DNA of 64,000 nt, taken from the NCBI RefSeq assembly GCF_028993575.1, contig NZ_CP118615.1:3658001-3722000 (forward strand). Direction: 5' to 3'. Under the pieces are notes generated by a model. It saw only the letters and a program-made list of their open reading frames with translations. It was not told where the DNA came from and did not search any database. How positions within the stretch are numbered: position 1 is the stretch's first letter; each line of letters begins with the position of its first letter. Shown here in pieces: positions 60,817-64,000 of the stretch. The position numbers and the translations under genes are program-made. This DNA is from Micromonospora cathayae. GTDB taxonomy: Bacteria; Actinomycetota; Actinomycetes; Mycobacteriales; Micromonosporaceae.

Positions 60817-61631
60817 TGGCGGCCCCGACGGTGCTGGAGGCGCACCTGGCCGACCTGGCCGTGGCCCTGCGGGAGTACCGCCGCACGGCGACCCGGCTGG
60901 CCCGGTGGGGTGACGAACTGGCCGCCACCCTCACCGGCGGCGGGCGGCTGCTGGTGGCCGGCAACGGGGGCAGCGCCGCCGAGGCCCAGCACCTCACCGC
61001 CGAGCTGGTCGGCAAGCTGCGCCACGACCGGCAGCCGCTGTCGGCGATCGCGCTGCACGCGGAGACCAGCGCGGTCACCGCGATCGGCAACGACTACGGC
61101 TACCACGAGGTCTTCGCCCGGCAGGTCCGGGCGCACGGCCGACCGGGCGACATCCTGCTGCTGCTGTCCACCAGCGGGGCGAGCGGCAACCTGCTCGAAG
61201 CGGCCCGCGCCGGCCGGGAGAGCGGGCTGCGCTGCTGGGCGATGACCGGCCCGGCCCCCAACCCGCTCGCCGACGCCTGCCACGACGTACTGGCCGTCGC
61301 CGCCCCGGACAGCCAGATCGTCCAGGAACTGCACCTGGTCTCGGTGCACGTGCTCTGCGAGCACGTCGACCGCGCGGTGCCGCTGCCGGCGGCCGACGGT
61401 CACCGGCACCGGCCGGTCACCGCCGCCCGCGCCACCCCGGCCACCGGCGTGCAGGTGCCGCTCGACGGTACGCCCGCCGACGTGGAGCTGCCGCTCGGTG
61501 GCACGGCCGCCGACGTGGATCTGCCGGTCGACGGTACGGCCGCCGACGTGGATCTGCCGGTCGACGGTACGGCCGCCGACGTGGCGGTGCCGGTCGACGG
61601 CGCGGTCGAGCCGACCCGGGGGGTGGCATGA
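60816..61631 (+). CDS. GmhA-like SIS-domain sedoheptulose-7-phosphate isomerase
   Basis: 271 aa from ATG 60816, overlapping the preceding stop (TGATG). Residues 1-190 are a SIS domain of the GmhA type: GNGGSAAEAQHLTAELVGKL, AIGNDYGYHEVF, LLSTSGASGNLLEAA and HLVSVHVLCEHVD. It should convert sedoheptulose 7-phosphate to D-glycero-D-manno-heptose 7-phosphate, the first step of NDP-heptose synthesis. The last 60 residues are 11-residue tandem repeats (LPVDGTAADVD and variants, about 4.5 copies, encoded by 33-bp repeats from about 61448). GmhA normally lacks this. The start of the next gene overlaps by ATGA. Confidence 0.87.
   Translation: MAAPTVLEAHLADLAVALREYRRTATRLARWGDELAATLTGGGRLLVAGNGGSAAEAQHLTAELVGKLRHDRQPLSAIALHAETSAVTAIGNDYGYHEVFARQVRAHGRPGDILLLLSTSGASGNLLEAARAGRESGLRCWAMTGPAPNPLADACHDVLAVAAPDSQIVQELHLVSVHVLCEHVDRAVPLPAADGHRHRPVTAARATPATGVQVPLDGTPADVELPLGGTAADVDLPVDGTAADVDLPVDGTAADVAVPVDGAVEPTRGVA
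61448..61610 (+). repeat. 33-bp coding tandem repeats in the GmhA-like gene
   Basis: Successive units encode VPLDGTPADVE, LPLGGTAADVD, LPVDGTAADVD, LPVDGTAADVA and VPVDGAVE. The third and fourth are nearly identical at DNA level, pointing to recent expansion. Confidence 0.85.
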
Positions 61632-63085
61632 CCGGGCCGGTGGTGGTGGTCGGGGACATCCTGCTGGACCGGGACGTCGAAGGCGTGGTGAACCGGCTCT
61701 GCCCGGACTCCCCGGTGCCCGTGCTGGACGAGACCGCGCACGTGGAGCGGCCCGGTGGGGCGGGACTCGCCGCGCTGTTCGCCGCCGGGCAGGGCGTCGA
61801 GGTGGCCCTGGTGACCGCGCTGGCCGACGACCCGGCCGGGGCCCGGCTCAGCTCCCTGCTGACCGCCGCCGGGGTGCAGGTGTACGCGCTGCCCCTGGCC
61901 GGTGCCACGCCGGAGAAGATCCGGCTGCACGCCCGGGGCCGGGTGCTGCTGCGGCACGACCGGGGCGGGGCGGCGGGACCACCGGGGGAGCCGAGCGAGG
62001 CGGTGCTGCGGCTGATCGCCCGCGCGTCGGCCGTACTGGTCAGCGACTACGGCCGGGGGGTGGCCCGGCAGCCCGCGCTGCGGGCCGCGTTGGCCGCGAC
62101 CGCCGCGCCGGTGGTCTGGGACCCGCACCCGCGCGGCCCGGACGCGGTGCCCGGGGTCCACCTGGCCACCCCGAACGAGGCGGAGGTCCGCGAGCTGGCC
62201 GACGCCCCGCCGGGGCCGTCCCGGCTGGCCAGCGCCACCCGGGGCGCGCAGGGGCTGCGCCAGCGGTGGCGGGCCCGCGCGGTGGCGGTCACCCTCGGGG
62301 CCGACGGCGCGCTGCTCTGCCACGCCGGATCGACCCCGCTGGTGGTGCCCGCCCCGGGCAACGCGGAGGGGGACACCTGCGGTGCCGGGGACCGGTTCGC
62401 GGCGACCGCCAGCATCGCCCTGGCCCGGGGCGCGCTGATCTCCGAGGCGGTGCAGGCCGCGGTGGCCGAGGCGTCGGCGTACGTGGCGGCCGGCGGGGTG
62501 GCGCAGGTGCTGCCGGGGCCGGTGACCACGCCGGTACCGGCGGCGTTCAGTGCCGGCGGGGAACGGATCGGCGCGGCGGCGGTCGGCGCGGTGGTCGGCG
62601 CGGTCCGGGCGGCCGGCGGCACGGTGGTCGCCACCGGCGGCTGCTTCGACCTGCTGCACGCCGGGCACGTCGCCACCCTCCAGGCCGCCCGCCAGCTCGG
62701 CGACTGCCTGGTGGTCTGCGTCAACTCCGACGCCAGCGTCACCGGTCTGAAGGGTCCGCAGCGGCCGGTGGTGCCGCAGGGCGACCGCAGCCGGATGCTG
62801 GCCGCGTTGAGCTGCGTCGACGCGGTACTGCTCTTCGACGAGGCGACCCCGCACGCGGTGCTGTCCTGGCTGCGTCCGGACATCTGGGTCAAGGGCGGCG
62901 ACTACGTCACCGGCGCGGGCGACCACCCGGTGCTGCCGGAGGCCGAGATCCTGCGGCGCTGGGGCGGGCACACCGTGGTCGTGCCGTACCTGGCCGGCCG
63001 CTCCACCACCGACCTGATCGCCGCCGCCCGCGCCGCCGACCACCGGAGTACCGACGACCGCCCGACCCCGGAGGGAGCACGATGA
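61628..63085 (+). CDS. HldE-like bifunctional heptose kinase / nucleotidyltransferase
   Basis: 485 aa. ATG 61628 overlaps the preceding stop (ATGA). Residues 1-310 are a PfkB/ribokinase-type kinase (VVVGDILLDRDVEG, then RPGGAG, and the catalytic GDTCGAGD with D255). Residues 325-470 are a cytidylyltransferase-fold domain with GGCFDLLHAGH (HAGH at 344-347) and NSDASVTGLKG...RPV. The order equals HldE, which phosphorylates D-glycero-D-manno-heptose 7-phosphate and later makes ADP-heptose from heptose 1-phosphate. Together with the GmhA- and GmhB-like genes the pathway to ADP-D,D-heptose is complete. The epimerase HldD is not seen. Confidence 0.88.
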   Translation: MTGPVVVVGDILLDRDVEGVVNRLCPDSPVPVLDETAHVERPGGAGLAALFAAGQGVEVALVTALADDPAGARLSSLLTAAGVQVYALPLAGATPEKIRLHARGRVLLRHDRGGAAGPPGEPSEAVLRLIARASAVLVSDYGRGVARQPALRAALAATAAPVVWDPHPRGPDAVPGVHLATPNEAEVRELADAPPGPSRLASATRGAQGLRQRWRARAVAVTLGADGALLCHAGSTPLVVPAPGNAEGDTCGAGDRFAATASIALARGALISEAVQAAVAEASAYVAAGGVAQVLPGPVTTPVPAAFSAGGERIGAAAVGAVVGAVRAAGGTVVATGGCFDLLHAGHVATLQAARQLGDCLVVCVNSDASVTGLKGPQRPVVPQGDRSRMLAALSCVDAVLLFDEATPHAVLSWLRPDIWVKGGDYVTGAGDHPVLPEAEILRRWGGHTVVVPYLAGRSTTDLIAAARAADHRSTDDRPTPEGAR

Positions 63086-63783
63086 GCAGCGGAGCCCTGG
63101 CGGACGGGTCGACCGTCCTGGTCACCGGTGGCGCGAGCGGCCTGGGGGCCGCGGTGGTCACCGCCGTCGCGCGGGCCGGCGCCCGACCGGTGGTGCTCGA
63201 CCGGCAGCCGCCCGGCGACGGGGTGCCCTGGATCGAGTGCGACCTCGCCGACACCCGGGCCGCCGAGGCCGCCACCCGGGAACTGGCCGAACGCTCCGGC
63301 GGGCTGGACGCGGTGGTCACCGCAGCCGGCGTCGACGTGCCCGGCCGGCTCGCCGACGTACCCGGCGAGACCTGGGACCGGATCGTCACCGTCGACCTGC
63401 TCGCCACCGCCGCGGTCGTCCGGGCCGCCCTGCCGTACCTGGTCGCCGCCCGGGGCAGCGTGGTGACCGTCGCCTCCACCCTCGGGGTCAAGGCGGTCGG
63501 TGACGCCACCGCGTACTGCGCGGCGAAGTTCGGGGTGGTCGGCTTCACCCGTGCCCTGGCGGCGGAACTCGCCGGTGAGGTCGGGGTGACCCTGCTGATC
63601 CCGGGCGGCATGCGGACCGCCTTCTTCGACGACCGGGACGAGCGGTACCGGCCGGGACCGGACGCCGTGCTCAACGAGCCGGCCGACGTGGCCGCCGCCG
63701 TGCTGTTCGCGCTCGGCCAGCCGACCGGTTGCGCCGTCCGGGAACTGGTGGTCTGCGCCGAGCAGGAGACCTCGTACCCGTGA
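63082..63783 (+). CDS. Short-chain dehydrogenase in the heptose operon
   Basis: 233 aa from ATG 63082, overlapping the preceding stop (ATGA) with GGAGGGAG upstream. It is a classical SDR: VTGGASGLGAAVV, TAAG in place of NNAG, and YCAAK. It is not the extended SDR type of HldD, the ADP-heptose 6-epimerase, so epimerisation at C6 is not its obvious role. It could oxidise or reduce a sugar or an aglycone. Its place in the operon is certain but its substrate is not. Confidence 0.83.
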   Translation: MSSGALADGSTVLVTGGASGLGAAVVTAVARAGARPVVLDRQPPGDGVPWIECDLADTRAAEAATRELAERSGGLDAVVTAAGVDVPGRLADVPGETWDRIVTVDLLATAAVVRAALPYLVAARGSVVTVASTLGVKAVGDATAYCAAKFGVVGFTRALAAELAGEVGVTLLIPGGMRTAFFDDRDERYRPGPDAVLNEPADVAAAVLFALGQPTGCAVRELVVCAEQETSYP

Positions 63784-64000
63784 TCCTGGTGCTGCGCGCC
63801 CTCGGCGTCGGTGACCTCGCCACCGCCGTGCCGGCGCTGCGCGCGCTGCGCGCCGGCTACCCGGACCGGGAACTGGTGCTGGCCGCTCCGCGCTGGTTGA
63901 CCCCGCTGGTGGACCTGGTCGGCGGGGTGGACCGGGTGCTGCCCACCGACGGTCTGGTCCCGCTCGACCTGGCCGGTCGGCCCCCGGAACTGGCGGTCAA
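63780..64000 (+). CDS. GT9 family heptosyltransferase-like protein, N-terminal part (cut by window edge)
   Basis: 73 codons from GTG 63780, overlapping the SDR stop (GTGA). The N-terminus VILVLRALGVGDLATAVPALRALRAGYPDRELVLAAPRWL is characteristic of GT9 (ADP-heptose:LPS heptosyltransferase family). The C-terminal donor domain lies beyond the window. With the fused GT9 domain at 56973 it makes two GT9 units in the operon, suggesting that at least two heptose residues, or heptoses on two acceptors, are added. Confidence 0.8.
   Translation, partial: MILVLRALGVGDLATAVPALRALRAGYPDRELVLAAPRWLTPLVDLVGGVDRVLPTDGLVPLDLAGRPPELAV

Noticed and set aside
56973..64000. Gram-negative contamination as source of the heptose genes
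   Set aside because: Base composition, GTG starts and overlapping-gene style are the same as in the rest of the window, and the sequence is continuous with typical actinomycete genes.

Overview
The window is very high-GC DNA with actinomycete gene style: GTG starts, GGAGG-type ribosome binding sites, frequent ATGA/GTGA overlaps, and SARP-, PadR- and MerR-type control. Gene content (GH6-CBM2 cellulase with a CebR-like box, PadR/HAAS pair, ECF sigma factor with a membrane tail) fits a Micromonospora-like member of Micromonosporaceae. The genus is an inference. No rRNA, tRNA, insertion sequence, phage or CRISPR array was recognised.

Positions 1-11,050 and about 19,860-26,400 look like one edge of a specialised-metabolite cluster that continues to the left. 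It holds an O-methyltransferase (cut by the edge), two asparagine-synthetase-like ligases lacking the glutaminase cysteine, two DUF1772 proteins, a DHA2 exporter, biotin carboxylase and its carrier protein, a stand-alone acyltransferase, two multicopper oxidases, a SchA/CurD-like protein, an SbnA/cysteine-synthase-like PLP enzyme and an M24 peptidase. SchA/CurD, DUF1772, acyltransferase and acetyl-CoA carboxylase parts suggest an aromatic (type II) polyketide that is amidated or joined to an amine. The core synthase is not in the window. Five promoters in this region carry 11-bp-phased heptamers 8 bp upstream of a -10 element, the layout of SARP activator sites, and they cover every operon except the second multicopper oxidase. 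That oxidase gene instead shares an operator-like palindrome with the PadR gene at 29.4 kb.

Between the two halves (13.2-19.8 kb) lies an ECF sigma factor fused to a zinc-finger/transmembrane/extracellular tail, divergent from a secreted subtilase, then an M23-like secreted protein and two small proteins. From 26.5 to 31.9 kb come a maleate-isomerase/Asp-Glu-racemase-family protein, a threonine-synthase-like enzyme, PadR with its HAAS-type partner, a GNAT and a stress protein. From 32 to 56.7 kb the genes are mostly housekeeping or stress genes: GH15, two SDRs, GH6 cellulase, phosphoesterase, renalase-like oxidase, Na+/H+ antiporter, SpoIIE phosphatase, channel-like membrane protein, two MFS transporters (one with an adjacent MerR regulator), SRPBCC proteins, YihY, ChaB, aldehyde dehydrogenase, CrtI-like oxidoreductase and polyprenol-phosphate mannosyltransferase.

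The right end (56,973-64,000, open to the right) is a tightly overlapping operon that encodes a nearly complete NDP-heptose route: GmhA-like isomerase, HldE-like kinase/nucleotidyltransferase, and a GmhB-like phosphatase fused to a GT9 heptosyltransferase. It also holds two further glycosyltransferases, an SDR and a second GT9. These are lipopolysaccharide-core functions in Gram-negative bacteria and are unexpected in a Gram-positive actinomycete. This operon and the SARP-site/inactive-glutaminase ligase region are the two most interesting parts.
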